Source: Thiotrichaceae bacterium (lineage in GTDB: Bacteria; Pseudomonadota; Gammaproteobacteria; Eutrophobiales; Eutrophobiaceae). From it: a DNA stretch of 64,000 nt. The notes beneath the pieces are model-generated. The model ran no database searches. It saw nothing but the letters and a program-made list of their open reading frames with translations, and was not told where the DNA came from. Below are positions 12,495 to 22,208 of the stretch, piece by piece. The stretch's first letter is position 1. Every line of letters begins with the position of its first letter. The stretch covers positions 27,991 through 91,990 of the forward strand of contig DUBV01000039.1 of NCBI GenBank assembly GCA_012960105.1, given 5' to 3'. A program made the position numbers and the translations under genes.

Positions 12495-14330
12495 ATGAAC
12501 GATTTAGGCAAACTAAAATTTTTATTTAACATGGATAAAATGTTTAGATTAATTCTGAAAGTCTCTCTAATTCTGTTGAGCGTGAATATTTATGCTGAAC
12601 CAGAGTCAATAGCAACAGTTGTAGATACTGAAGTAGAAATGCTTGAGGATATACTCAGCGATACTGTAGAAAGCCCCCTAGCCGAAGAAGCAGAAGTCAT
12701 TGCAGAAGATATTTTTGCTGAAGAGATAGAGCTCCTAAATGAAACTGATTCGAGTAGTACTGCTGTTGAAGATAATTTGATAGATGCGGATGGTGAGTCA
12801 ATATTAATCAAGGATGTTGTTTTAGTACTGGATAACTCCGGTAGCATGAAGAAGAATGATCCCAAATTCCTTGTTAATAGCGCAGTAAAAGAATTTATCA
12901 GTCAACAAGATGAAAATACTCGCGTAGGTATTGTTATCTTCGATCAGGTGGTACGTTTGCCTGTCCCTTTAACCGATGCTTCATTGTCAAATCGAGAGAC
13001 CATACTTAATAGCATTGAAGAAATAAATTATAAAGGCTTGTTTACTGATAGTCCGGCAGGTATCGAGCGTGCTATTTATGAATTGAAGAATAATGGTCGT
13101 GTTGACGCAGAAAAATCCATTATCTTTATGACGGATGGTATTGTTGATACGGGTGTACCTGAACGTGACCTGGAAAAATCCAAATGGTTACGTGAAGATC
13201 TAGCTCCAGATGCTGCCGATAATGAAATTAAAATATTTGGTATTGCGTTTACAGATGCTGCGGATTTTCAGTTAATACAGTCTATTTCACAAAAAACAGA
13301 TGGTGAATATTATCGTGCATTGACCGTCGAAGATTTACAGCATGTTTTTGAGCAAATCAACGTTATTATCAATACACCACCTGAACCAGAAGTGACTCAA
13401 GTTGTTACGGAAGCACCTGCACCAGTAGTTGCTGCACCGGTCGTACCACCTGCGCCTGTAATTATCGAAGTGCCAGCTCAGACGATGGGTGAGGAAGAAC
13501 GTCTTCGTTCAATGATTATTATTGCCGCAGCAATAGTGTTAACAATCACATTGCTAGGGATACTTATTTTACTTTTGCGTCGGAATAAAGAATTAAAAAC
13601 AGGTGTAGATGAGTTTGTTCAAGATGCCTATATAAACGATCTACAAGGAAAGACTGATAAACAGACGCATAAGTTGGGTACTCGGCCGACTGTGTTTGGT
13701 CGTGTCGCAGGCAAAGATGTGGATCATCTGGACTATATTGTTGTTAATGAATCTACCATTGGTCGTCGTCATGCATTAATCGAATTTAAAGACTATTCAT
13801 TTTGGATTATTGACCAAGGCAGTATTAACGGTACGTTTGTAAATGGAGAACCTGTTAATAGTGAGGTACGTTTAAAGCACGGCGATCGTATTCGATTACA
13901 TAAATGCGATTTTGAATTTATCATGCCAGAAATGGAAGAAAGCGGCGCGACTGTTATCTCTAATACGGTCTTTGCTGGAGAAGCTGCTGCTATGGATGAT
14001 TCTGAAGATGCGACAGAAATTCGTGATCATGGTGATTCAGGGGAATTGAATGCAGAAGAATTGAATGCTGCAACAGATGCAGATATGGATTTTGATTTAA
14101 CAGGAACAGATTCGGTTGATGATTTAGACTTAGCTGGTTTATATGAACCTGACTCCGATGAAGATGCAACAGAGATTCGTGAGAATATACCTGGTGTGGA
14201 AGAAAAATCGGCCGAACCTGAATTTGATTTAACAGAAGCAGAAGCAAGCTCTGAAGACGAAACCATTATGTTGGATGACGATGATGAGACAGAGGGTGAT
14301 GACGCGACCTTACGTAAAGATGGAAAGTAA
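12495..14330 (+). CDS. VWA + FHA domain membrane protein with acidic C-terminal tail
   Basis: VLDNSGSMKKNDP MIDAS motif, TM segment, FHA (VVNESTIGRRHALIEF...GSINGTFVNG), repeated DATEIR motifs. Confidence 0.88.
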   Translation: MNDLGKLKFLFNMDKMFRLILKVSLILLSVNIYAEPESIATVVDTEVEMLEDILSDTVESPLAEEAEVIAEDIFAEEIELLNETDSSSTAVEDNLIDADGESILIKDVVLVLDNSGSMKKNDPKFLVNSAVKEFISQQDENTRVGIVIFDQVVRLPVPLTDASLSNRETILNSIEEINYKGLFTDSPAGIERAIYELKNNGRVDAEKSIIFMTDGIVDTGVPERDLEKSKWLREDLAPDAADNEIKIFGIAFTDAADFQLIQSISQKTDGEYYRALTVEDLQHVFEQINVIINTPPEPEVTQVVTEAPAPVVAAPVVPPAPVIIEVPAQTMGEEERLRSMIIIAAAIVLTITLLGILILLLRRNKELKTGVDEFVQDAYINDLQGKTDKQTHKLGTRPTVFGRVAGKDVDHLDYIVVNESTIGRRHALIEFKDYSFWIIDQGSINGTFVNGEPVNSEVRLKHGDRIRLHKCDFEFIMPEMEESGATVISNTVFAGEAAAMDDSEDATEIRDHGDSGELNAEELNAATDADMDFDLTGTDSVDDLDLAGLYEPDSDEDATEIRENIPGVEEKSAEPEFDLTEAEASSEDETIMLDDDDETEGDDATLRKDGK

Positions 14331-14422
14331 TTATTCTTCGAATAAATTATTTAAGAATCATTAACTTCCAAAATATTTTATAATTAATTTTTTGTCACAG
14401 TAGATTTAAACTACCCTCACCT

Positions 14423-15400
14423 ATGAAAAAGGGACATGCTTATCTGTTATCAATAATCTCAGATGGTAATATTCATTCAGGAGAAGAGCTTGCTACCCAA
14501 CTAAATATTTCCAGAGCGGCTATATGGAAGTCGATAAAGCACCTTGAGTCATTAGGTGTGCTCATCGAAGCAATACATGGAAAAGGCTACCGTTTAGTCC
14601 GCGCTATAGAATTATTATCCGAAAGAAAAATCAATAAATTATTGTCTCCTGTGGCACAGGAATGTTGTCATGATATTGAGGTGCTATTTAAAACTGAATC
14701 AACTAACTCCAGTTTGTTTGAACGATTAGTTAGCGAGAAAATTCACGGAAAAATTGTATTAGCTGAATATCAATCGCAAGGCCGTGGTCGTAGAGGCAAT
14801 AAATGGCTTTCACCTCTTGGTAGTGGCATAACCTTATCTGTTGGTTGGCAATTTGATATTGCGCCGAAAGCATTAAGTTTGTTGTCCCTATATATGGGCG
14901 TTGCTGTGGCTCGTACTTTAGAGTCAGAAAAAATTTCGGAAGTAGGTTTAAAGTGGCCAAATGATATTCTTGTCATGAATAAAAAAATAGCTGGAATACT
15001 AATTGAAGTTCGCGGTGAAGCCAGTGGTCCTGTTGATGTTGTTATTGGTATCGGTATGAACTATGAATTAGCAGAAACTGTTAAATTAGATATAAAGCAA
15101 CCGGTGACTGATATTTGTAGTAACACGCAACAACGACTGTCACGAAACAAAGTCGTAGCAACATTGATATCAAAAGTCTTTGAAATACTAAATGATATGG
15201 AAACGAAACATAGTTTAAAACTCCTCGATGAATGGCGAGCACTGGACTGTTATATTGGGCGGCAAGCGAAATTATTATTGCCGAACGAAGAAATTGAAGG
15301 GGTATTAAAAGGTGTGGATAATCAAGGTTCACTATTAATGTCTGTTGCTGGAGAAGTGAAAAGTTATACTTCGGGTGAGATTAGTCTAAGGGTACAATAA
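14423..15400 (+). CDS. birA: Biotin-[acetyl-CoA-carboxylase] ligase / biotin operon repressor
   Basis: N-terminal HTH; QGRGRRGNKWLSPLGSGITLSVGW; KWPNDI. Confidence 0.93.
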   Translation: MKKGHAYLLSIISDGNIHSGEELATQLNISRAAIWKSIKHLESLGVLIEAIHGKGYRLVRAIELLSERKINKLLSPVAQECCHDIEVLFKTESTNSSLFERLVSEKIHGKIVLAEYQSQGRGRRGNKWLSPLGSGITLSVGWQFDIAPKALSLLSLYMGVAVARTLESEKISEVGLKWPNDILVMNKKIAGILIEVRGEASGPVDVVIGIGMNYELAETVKLDIKQPVTDICSNTQQRLSRNKVVATLISKVFEILNDMETKHSLKLLDEWRALDCYIGRQAKLLLPNEEIEGVLKGVDNQGSLLMSVAGEVKSYTSGEISLRVQ

Positions 15401-15409
15401 TTTATAACC

Positions 15410-16156
15410 ATGAAACTTTTGTTAGATATCGGAAATTCATCCGTAAACTGGGCCGTTGAAGAGCAAGAACAGCTTGTTACTACGGGCGCGTTTAGTTACA
15501 AAAAAAATAATCTTGAACAAGAACTTCAGGAAAAATTTTCGTTGTTTGAAAAGCCTGCTGAGGTATTAGTTTCAAATGTTGCTGGTGGTGAAGTTGTTAA
15601 TACGCTTAGTGATTGGGTAAATAAACAATGGCAACAAACATTGTGGCAACCGTACGTATCGAGTCACTTTAAAGAATTAAAAAATAGTTATCGTTTTCCG
15701 CTGAAGATGGGATTAGATCGTTGGCTAGCCATGATAGCCAGTTGGGAACAATATGAAACTGCGTTGTGTCTGGTTGGTTGCGGTACCGCATTAACAATAG
15801 ACGTAATCGATTCTGGCGGAGAACATCTTGGTGGCTATATTGTTCCCGGTATAGAGTTAATGCAGAAGGCATTGATAAATAGTACGGAACAAATAAACGT
15901 TGTTGTTAATAATATAGCCTCGCTAGATTATGCTAAGGATACTGACACAGCAGTTAATAACGGTGCTTTTTTGGCAGCCGTATCGATGATTGATCGTGTT
16001 GCCGATATATTTTCTAATGAACAACAGTGCAAAGTAAAATATATAATATCGGGCGGAATGGCAGAGTTGATTAAACCATTACTGAAACATCCATATGAAT
16101 ATAAAGCGAACTTGGTGCTTTCTGGACTTTCAATATTGTATAGGGCTTCGCGATGA
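15410..16156 (+). CDS. coaX: Type III pantothenate kinase
   Basis: LLDIGNSSVNWA; MGLDRWLAMIA; GCGTALTIDVID; GGYIVPG. Confidence 0.93.
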   Translation: MKLLLDIGNSSVNWAVEEQEQLVTTGAFSYKKNNLEQELQEKFSLFEKPAEVLVSNVAGGEVVNTLSDWVNKQWQQTLWQPYVSSHFKELKNSYRFPLKMGLDRWLAMIASWEQYETALCLVGCGTALTIDVIDSGGEHLGGYIVPGIELMQKALINSTEQINVVVNNIASLDYAKDTDTAVNNGAFLAAVSMIDRVADIFSNEQQCKVKYIISGGMAELIKPLLKHPYEYKANLVLSGLSILYRASR

Positions 16157-17019
16157 AGTGGTTCTTTATATTATTACTCTTGGCTAATGTGATTTATCTA
16201 GGCTGGGAAATTGACCGTGATGCTCAATTGAACCGAGTCAATGTCTCATCAGCCATAAAAGTTCCTGCGGGAACACCACGTTTGGTATTGTTAAGTGAGC
16301 TTGAAAAATTACCTGAAACTAGAAGCCGCATTAAGTTAGACAATGAACTATCCATAGAGAATTTTAATTCAGAACCCGTTTTACCTATCACGCTGAATCC
16401 AAATACAGAACAGATTATGGATGCTTTATTGACGGAAACAATAGTGATGAATCAGAGCAATAATGAGCCAGAACAATATAGAGAGCAGACATTTGATAAT
16501 GCACCTTCTGAATTATTAATTGAACCCATAGTTTCAGAATCAGATAAAACGGTGTGTTATACCTATGGTCCGATTCCGAGTCTGGGAGAATCCGAGTTGC
16601 TGTCAAAGTGGCTCGATGAAAGGAATATTTTGTACAAACATAGACAGACGAATGAGCAAGGAAAACAACTGTTCTGGGTATATTTGGCCCCACAAGAGTC
16701 TCGCGCCCAAGCAGAAGCGGCGCTAAAAGATCTCAAGCAAAAAGGCGTTAAGGATCTGAGATTGGTTCGAGGCGGAGATCTATCAAATCCTATTTCCTTG
16801 GGGTTATTTTCCAGCCAGGCTGCGGTAAATCGTCGTTTAAATGAAATTGAGACCAAAGGTTATCAATCTGTTGTTGTGCCATATTCCGGAGGTAAGCAGG
16901 TACATTGGTTTGATGTCAGCATTGTCCAGAACTCTGATTATGTGAATGATTTATTAACGGGGTTTCCGGCTCGATATAAAGCATTGCCGGTGGCTTGTAA
17001 TGACATTGCTATGCAATAA
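16153..17019 (+). CDS. SPOR-domain protein
   Basis: N-terminal TM, C-terminal repeats typical of SPOR; overlaps coaX stop. Confidence 0.75.
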   Translation: MKWFFILLLLANVIYLGWEIDRDAQLNRVNVSSAIKVPAGTPRLVLLSELEKLPETRSRIKLDNELSIENFNSEPVLPITLNPNTEQIMDALLTETIVMNQSNNEPEQYREQTFDNAPSELLIEPIVSESDKTVCYTYGPIPSLGESELLSKWLDERNILYKHRQTNEQGKQLFWVYLAPQESRAQAEAALKDLKQKGVKDLRLVRGGDLSNPISLGLFSSQAAVNRRLNEIETKGYQSVVVPYSGGKQVHWFDVSIVQNSDYVNDLLTGFPARYKALPVACNDIAMQ

Positions 17020-17095
17020 CGAAATCCTTAAAATACGCTCATGAAAGTACTCGAACTTCTAGGTTTGATAGTAGAATAAACGAAAATAAGGCGAT

Positions 17096-17121
17096 GCTAG
17101 CAAAAGCTAGAGGCTTTTTTA
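17096..17121 (+). terminator. Possible terminator
   Basis: ctagcaaaagctag hairpin followed by aggctttttt. Confidence 0.4.
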
Positions 17122-17124
17122 AAA

Positions 17125-17259
17125 GTGATAAAAATATATTTTGGTTTTGATGTTAGAATTGTACCTGGTTGTTTGTGTCAGAAGGATGATTGGTTTACTG
17201 GATTATCGGCGAAGTTTAATGCCATTCCTGTCGATTGTAATGAAATTGCTATGCAGTAG
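17125..17259 (+). pseudogene. Duplicated C-terminal remnant of the SPOR gene
   Basis: In-frame translation ...FGFDVRIV...DWFTGLSAKFNAIPVDCNEIAMQ* parallels ...HWFDVSIV...DLLTGFPARYKALPVACNDIAMQ*. Confidence 0.82.
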
Positions 17260-17337
17260 CGAAATCTTTAGAATATGCCGAAATTTGCTGGCTGAGTAGC
17301 AAGTATTATAGTTACATTTAGGCAATAATGATTTATT

Positions 17338-17411
17338 GCCCCGATAGTTAAATGGTATAACCGGTGATTTGTAATCACCTATTGGGGGTTCGATTCCCTC
17401 TCGGGGCTCCA
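17338..17411 (+). tRNA. tRNA-Thr (anticodon TGT), CCA encoded
   Basis: GCCCCGA...CGGGGC acceptor, GGTGA-TTTGTAA-TCACC anticodon arm, GGTTCGATTCC T-arm, CCA end. Confidence 0.92.
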
Positions 17412-17496
17412 TGTTTGGAGACGGGTCGTGAAATTTGACCATAAGACCTTTATTATTTAATGATGAATAATTAATCGCTATTTACAATCACGATAA

Positions 17497-18543
17497 ATGG
17501 AAACACCCATGAAATTTTATAAATTCTTATTTTCAATTTGTCTGGGTTTTATCATCAGCGTATCAAGCTTGTCAGCGAAAACGGCATACGGTGAGATACA
17601 GCTTTTAATCAAGCAAGAACAATTCAACGAAGCATTAAAACTGACAGAGGAGCAATTGTCGCATTCATCCGCGGATATAAAACTACAATTTATGAAAGGC
17701 CTGATCCTGACTCATCTGGATCGATATAACGATGCTGAAAATGTATTTATTCAGTTGACCAAAGACAATCCCGAGTTACCAGAACCTTTTAATAACCTTG
17801 CTGTAGTTTATGCCGCCCAAGGTAAATATTCAGAAGCTTCAGAAGCACTAAAAAAAGCAATTAATACCCACCCTACCTATGCCACAGCACATGAAAATTT
17901 GGGTGATATTTATGCTAAAATGGCCAGCAGGGCATACAATCAAGCGTTAGAACTTGATACCAGTAATAAGGCGGCGAGAGAAAAATTATCACTTGTAAAT
18001 GAGTTGATCTCTTCTCCAGTAGTGCCAAAGCCGAAAAAGACTGTTGTGGCCGCTGTTTCTCCTAAGCCAAAATCTGAGCCTATAGTAAAACCTAAGGACA
18101 TGGCAAAGGCGGCACCAGAACCTGAAATCATAACAATTCCTGCGAAGACAGAAGCTAAAGTACCCGCCATTAAAAAAGCAGATGCTGAACAAGGAATTGC
18201 TCAAAACAGAAAAGCAGTTGAGTCAGCTGCTAAAAGTTGGGCTAATGCCTGGTCTGCTCAGGATGTCGATACATATATTGCCAGCTATGCTCGAGAATTT
18301 GTGCCACCAAAGCGATTGAGTCGAAAAGAATGGGAAAGAGAACGACGTGTTCGTTTGCGCAAACCAAGCTTTATTAAAGTTACATTGTCTGATTTAAAGA
18401 TAAATCTTCATGGTAAAGATTATGCCGAAATGAGGTTTATACAAAGCTATCAGTCGGACACTTATGGTGACAAGGTTAAAAAAGAAATCCTTATGCGCAA
18501 AGTAGACAATAAATGGTTAATTACTCAGGAAAGGACGCTATAG
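17497..18543 (+). CDS. TPR protein with C-terminal NTF2/Cds6-like domain
   Basis: Signal peptide, TPR repeats, C-terminal WANAWSAQDVDTYIASYAREF... Confidence 0.8.
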   Translation: METPMKFYKFLFSICLGFIISVSSLSAKTAYGEIQLLIKQEQFNEALKLTEEQLSHSSADIKLQFMKGLILTHLDRYNDAENVFIQLTKDNPELPEPFNNLAVVYAAQGKYSEASEALKKAINTHPTYATAHENLGDIYAKMASRAYNQALELDTSNKAAREKLSLVNELISSPVVPKPKKTVVAAVSPKPKSEPIVKPKDMAKAAPEPEIITIPAKTEAKVPAIKKADAEQGIAQNRKAVESAAKSWANAWSAQDVDTYIASYAREFVPPKRLSRKEWERERRVRLRKPSFIKVTLSDLKINLHGKDYAEMRFIQSYQSDTYGDKVKKEILMRKVDNKWLITQERTL

Positions 18544-18564
18544 GTTTGTAGGACGATATCTACA

Positions 18565-19776
18565 ATGAAAATTAATTACAAATACCTTCTTATCATCTTT
18601 TTTCTCGGCTTGAGCAATCTGGTCACGGCCGCTGACCTCTTGTCAAAAGCTACTTCTGATCAGGGTTTATCAAGACACTCTGAAAGTCTTCTTATTAATG
18701 CTCTGGAAAATATTAAGAATGATAAAACCGAGCAGGCGATTAAGGATTTGCAGCAATTAGTAAAATTCAATCCCGACTTTAAAGTTGCGCAATTAATCTA
18801 TGCTGACATGTTACTGGCTCGTTCTCAGCCAATTACCGATTTTGGAAATATCCCCAATGTTTCTTTTGAACGTATTACTGCTTTACGTGATGAGGCTCAG
18901 GCACGATGGCAATATAATAAATTACCGGCTAGTCAGGACAAAATCCCCGCTTCTTTAGTTCAATTGGCAAGCAAGCAAGATCATGTAATTGTTGTGGACT
19001 CATCCCGTTCACGATTATTTCTATTTAAGAATCAATCTGGTGTACCAATATTAATAAAGGATTTCTATATCACTATTGGTAAGAATGGCACTGGGAAATA
19101 TGTTGAAGGAGATCAAAAAACACCGGTTGGTGTGTACTTTGTCACCGGTTTTATTAGTCCGGAAGAATTACCTGACCTATATGGTGATGGTGCTTATCCG
19201 ATAGATTACCCCAATGCATGGGATCAACGCCATGGTCGAACAGGTTATGGTATCTGGTTACATGGTACGCCGAGTAGTACTTTTAGTCGGCCTCCAAGAG
19301 ATAGTAATGGCTGTGTTATTGTAAGTAATCATGACTTAAACATATTATCCCCATTTATAAATGAAGGTCTTACACCGGTTATTATTTCTGATTCAATTAA
19401 CTGGATTACAAAAAAAGAATGGAATAAATCCCGCAGAATATCTGAATCATTGGTAGAACAATGGCGACAAGACTGGGAAAGTCGGGATGTGGATTCATAT
19501 CTGCGTCATTATTCTAAAGAATATTCAGGTCTGGGAAAAGATTATGATTCATGGGTAGAGTACAAACGTAGAGTTAACCCATCGAAAAAATTCATCAAGG
19601 TTAAATTAAGCAATACTAGTATGTTTCTTTACCCTGGTGAAAAGCAGTTAATGGTGGTTACTTTTGTTCAGGATTACACTAGTGATAATTTCCAAAGAAA
19701 ATTTACTAAACGCCAGTATTGGCATCTGGAAGATGACGGGAAGTGGAGGATAGTTTATGAAGGAGCCACGTCCTGA
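18565..19776 (+). CDS. L,D-transpeptidase (YkuD) with C-terminal NTF2/Cds6-like domain
   Basis: GYGIWLHGTPSSTFSRPPRDSNGCVIVSN catalytic motif (HG...S-N-G-C). Confidence 0.92.
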   Translation: MKINYKYLLIIFFLGLSNLVTAADLLSKATSDQGLSRHSESLLINALENIKNDKTEQAIKDLQQLVKFNPDFKVAQLIYADMLLARSQPITDFGNIPNVSFERITALRDEAQARWQYNKLPASQDKIPASLVQLASKQDHVIVVDSSRSRLFLFKNQSGVPILIKDFYITIGKNGTGKYVEGDQKTPVGVYFVTGFISPEELPDLYGDGAYPIDYPNAWDQRHGRTGYGIWLHGTPSSTFSRPPRDSNGCVIVSNHDLNILSPFINEGLTPVIISDSINWITKKEWNKSRRISESLVEQWRQDWESRDVDSYLRHYSKEYSGLGKDYDSWVEYKRRVNPSKKFIKVKLSNTSMFLYPGEKQLMVVTFVQDYTSDNFQRKFTKRQYWHLEDDGKWRIVYEGATS

Positions 19777-20654
19777 TATTTTTTAAGCGACCCGTTCTTA
19801 GCTTCTTCAGTAATGTTATCACTTAACCACTTCACCATATCAAGCCAGATATCATTTATTTCCTTTCTAGTAGGCATAATTCCGGCATAGGGAAGTTCAA
19901 TTGTCACAACTGGAATTTTACGTTGAATTCCTGCGTAGTTTCCTAAAGAACCTGGGTATGTTCCTAATAAATTTAAATGAAGACGCCCCAGTTTATAAGG
20001 GCCGTTGTGAGGTCCATCGTAATCGACTATGCCATGAGGCGCATGTACAGCTACGATAACATCAGGGTTATATTCGTTTATGTGTTCGACTAGCCAGCTT
20101 GATTCAGGCTCGCTTAATGCGCTTTTACCTGGGTAGCGACGTGCGTTTCTTTTCGTAACCTCAATCCAATGTTTCAGCGCAGTGTTTTCCCAATCTTCCA
20201 TGGGGAAGTTACGATTTAAATCAACGTTATGCTCGTTCATACGTTGAGATTTTCTTCTTAGTAAACCATCCGGATTTAACAAAGGAACAACATGCCAATG
20301 AAATAATCCTGAGTGGTATGTATCCAGAGTTCGCAACCATTTGAAGACGATACTTACGGAAGAATATTCATCTCCATGAATACCGCCTAATAGTAAAACT
20401 TTGCCTAGTGGCGAGCGTTTTGCTAGTGGTGGATATTCTTTTAATAAGATCGGTGCATTTTTTACAGAACGCCCGCTAGTCGCAGATAAGTGAATTTTTA
20501 AGCAGTCCTTGGTATTAACGCTGCCTAATTTACCACCAATTCTCGCGCACTCCTTTTTTACCAAAGGATCAATTAATAGAACATTATCTTCAGCCTTTAA
20601 TACAGACAAAGGCAAGACTATAAGAAGGGTGATGTATATAAGAGATTTAAACAT
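19755..20654 (-). CDS. M14-family zinc carboxypeptidase (murein peptide amidase-like)
   Basis: GGIHGDEYSS (HxxE), PLLNPDGL, VDLNRNFP, VAVHAPHG motifs. Confidence 0.85.
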   Translation of the reverse strand: MFKSLIYITLLIVLPLSVLKAEDNVLLIDPLVKKECARIGGKLGSVNTKDCLKIHLSATSGRSVKNAPILLKEYPPLAKRSPLGKVLLLGGIHGDEYSSVSIVFKWLRTLDTYHSGLFHWHVVPLLNPDGLLRRKSQRMNEHNVDLNRNFPMEDWENTALKHWIEVTKRNARRYPGKSALSEPESSWLVEHINEYNPDVIVAVHAPHGIVDYDGPHNGPYKLGRLHLNLLGTYPGSLGNYAGIQRKIPVVTIELPYAGIMPTRKEINDIWLDMVKWLSDNITEEAKNGSLKKYQDVAPS

Positions 20655-21666
20655 TATTATTTATTATAAAATCAAGAAATAAGCCAATGAAAACAGTCAT
20701 CCCAAACCAGTTATTGTTTAAAAAAGCTTTCATACATAGGTCAGGCTTTCTGTGCCATATCAAACTTAATTGATAAATAAAGAAACCTGAAGCAATAGTG
20801 AGACCAATAAAATAGCTTATTCCCAGTTGTGCCTGTCTCCCAAGCATTATTAGTGTTATTAATACCAATGTCTGAATTATAGCAATGATAACTCGATCAG
20901 CATCATCAAACAAAATTGCTGTTGATTTAATCCCTATTTTCAGATCATCTTCCCGATCAACCATAGCATACATAGTATCATAGACAACCGACCATAGAAC
21001 GTTGGCGATGAGTAATAGCCAGGCAATTTGAGGTACAGTGCCTGTCTGTGCTGCGAATGCCATAGGAATAGACCAACCAAAAGCTAGCCCCAGAAAAAAT
21101 TGAGGTAAATAGGTGTAACGTTTCATGAAAGGGTAAACACTGGCGAGGATTACAGCAACAAAAGCTAACTGTACTGTAAGAGGGTTCATCGTTAATACGA
21201 GTAATAACGCGATAAAAATTAAACTGCCGGCAACAATTAATGCTTCAATCGAAGAGACCTTGCCACTAGCTAGTGGACGGGTTTGTGTACGAGCAACATG
21301 CGCATCAAAACGTTGATCGGCAATATCATTTAGAACACATCCAGCAGAACGCATTAAAATAACGCCAAGGACAAAGACAATGAATACATCAACATTAGGA
21401 AATCCTTTTGCAGCTACCCATAAGCCCCAGAGTGTAGGCCATAACAATAAGAAAATACCAACAGGTCGATCCAACCTTATTAATAATGCATATTGCCCCA
21501 GTCGTTCACGAACAAAAGGCTCGTGGAGTTTATAAGCGCGTAATAAATTATGGTAAACAACAATACTAAATGTCTGTAATACACGAGTATAAGCAACCAT
21601 AACTACCCAGAACTTATGAGAAAGAATTTGTATTTTTTTTAAAGTAGATTTTAGTTTTTGTTGCAT
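20647..21666 (-). CDS. ubiA: 4-hydroxybenzoate octaprenyltransferase
   Basis: RLDRPVGIFLLLWPTLWGLW; NDIADQRFDAHVARTQTRPLASGK; DREDDLKIGIKSTAI. Confidence 0.93.
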   Translation of the reverse strand: MQQKLKSTLKKIQILSHKFWVVMVAYTRVLQTFSIVVYHNLLRAYKLHEPFVRERLGQYALLIRLDRPVGIFLLLWPTLWGLWVAAKGFPNVDVFIVFVLGVILMRSAGCVLNDIADQRFDAHVARTQTRPLASGKVSSIEALIVAGSLIFIALLLVLTMNPLTVQLAFVAVILASVYPFMKRYTYLPQFFLGLAFGWSIPMAFAAQTGTVPQIAWLLLIANVLWSVVYDTMYAMVDREDDLKIGIKSTAILFDDADRVIIAIIQTLVLITLIMLGRQAQLGISYFIGLTIASGFFIYQLSLIWHRKPDLCMKAFLNNNWFGMTVFIGLFLDFIINNNV

Positions 21667-22208
21667 TCGAGTATCGCAGGCAAGAATATTTCAGTTACAA
21701 GTAAAGGTTGATGGTCGCTATAAAATAATGATTGTCTTCCCCATAATTCACTGGTGATGTTGGAGTCTTTAGTTGCCTTACTGTGAAGCTCGCAGTCGAT
21801 GGTAATTTTTGTATAACGCATGTCAGTACGATATGTCATCTCATCATTAAAGAGAATGTCACCTAATGGTGTTGTCCCTAACTCGGTCAATTTTTTATTT
21901 TTGCCTGAAAGTGTTTTTCCCGGGATGACTGTACGAGCATAGACTAATGTTTGTGTGTCACATTTTAATCGAGACTCTCTAAGGAATGTAATTTCATCAC
22001 TTGGTAAGGATAAAAATTCTATTTCATCTGATATAGGTGAGCACCATGATTCAGTGAGCAGTTCAATACTAAAATTGCCATCACAGCGTTCTTGAATAAA
22101 GCGCGTGAGTGAACCTTCTTGAAAAAGAAAATCAGATATTCGTTGATCAGTAATATCTAAACTAACGATTTCTTTTTTTTGCCAATTAAGTTTCAATTTC
22201 TTATCCAA
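21651..22208 (-). CDS. ubiC: Chorismate lyase
   Basis: LREVSL-like RESRL, ARTVIPGKTL, LGTTPLGDILF; next to ubiA. Confidence 0.87.
   Translation of the reverse strand: MDKKLKLNWQKKEIVSLDITDQRISDFLFQEGSLTRFIQERCDGNFSIELLTESWCSPISDEIEFLSLPSDEITFLRESRLKCDTQTLVYARTVIPGKTLSGKNKKLTELGTTPLGDILFNDEMTYRTDMRYTKITIDCELHSKATKDSNITSELWGRQSLFYSDHQPLLVTEIFLPAILECNKN

Noticed and set aside
13990-14266. Antisense ORFs over the VWA-FHA acidic tail
   Set aside because: Products of repetitive acidic coding sequence read on the opposite strand; low-complexity Leu/Ser peptides.
17203-17442. Minus-strand ORF across tRNA-Thr
   Set aside because: Covers a tRNA gene and the SPOR duplicate; spurious.
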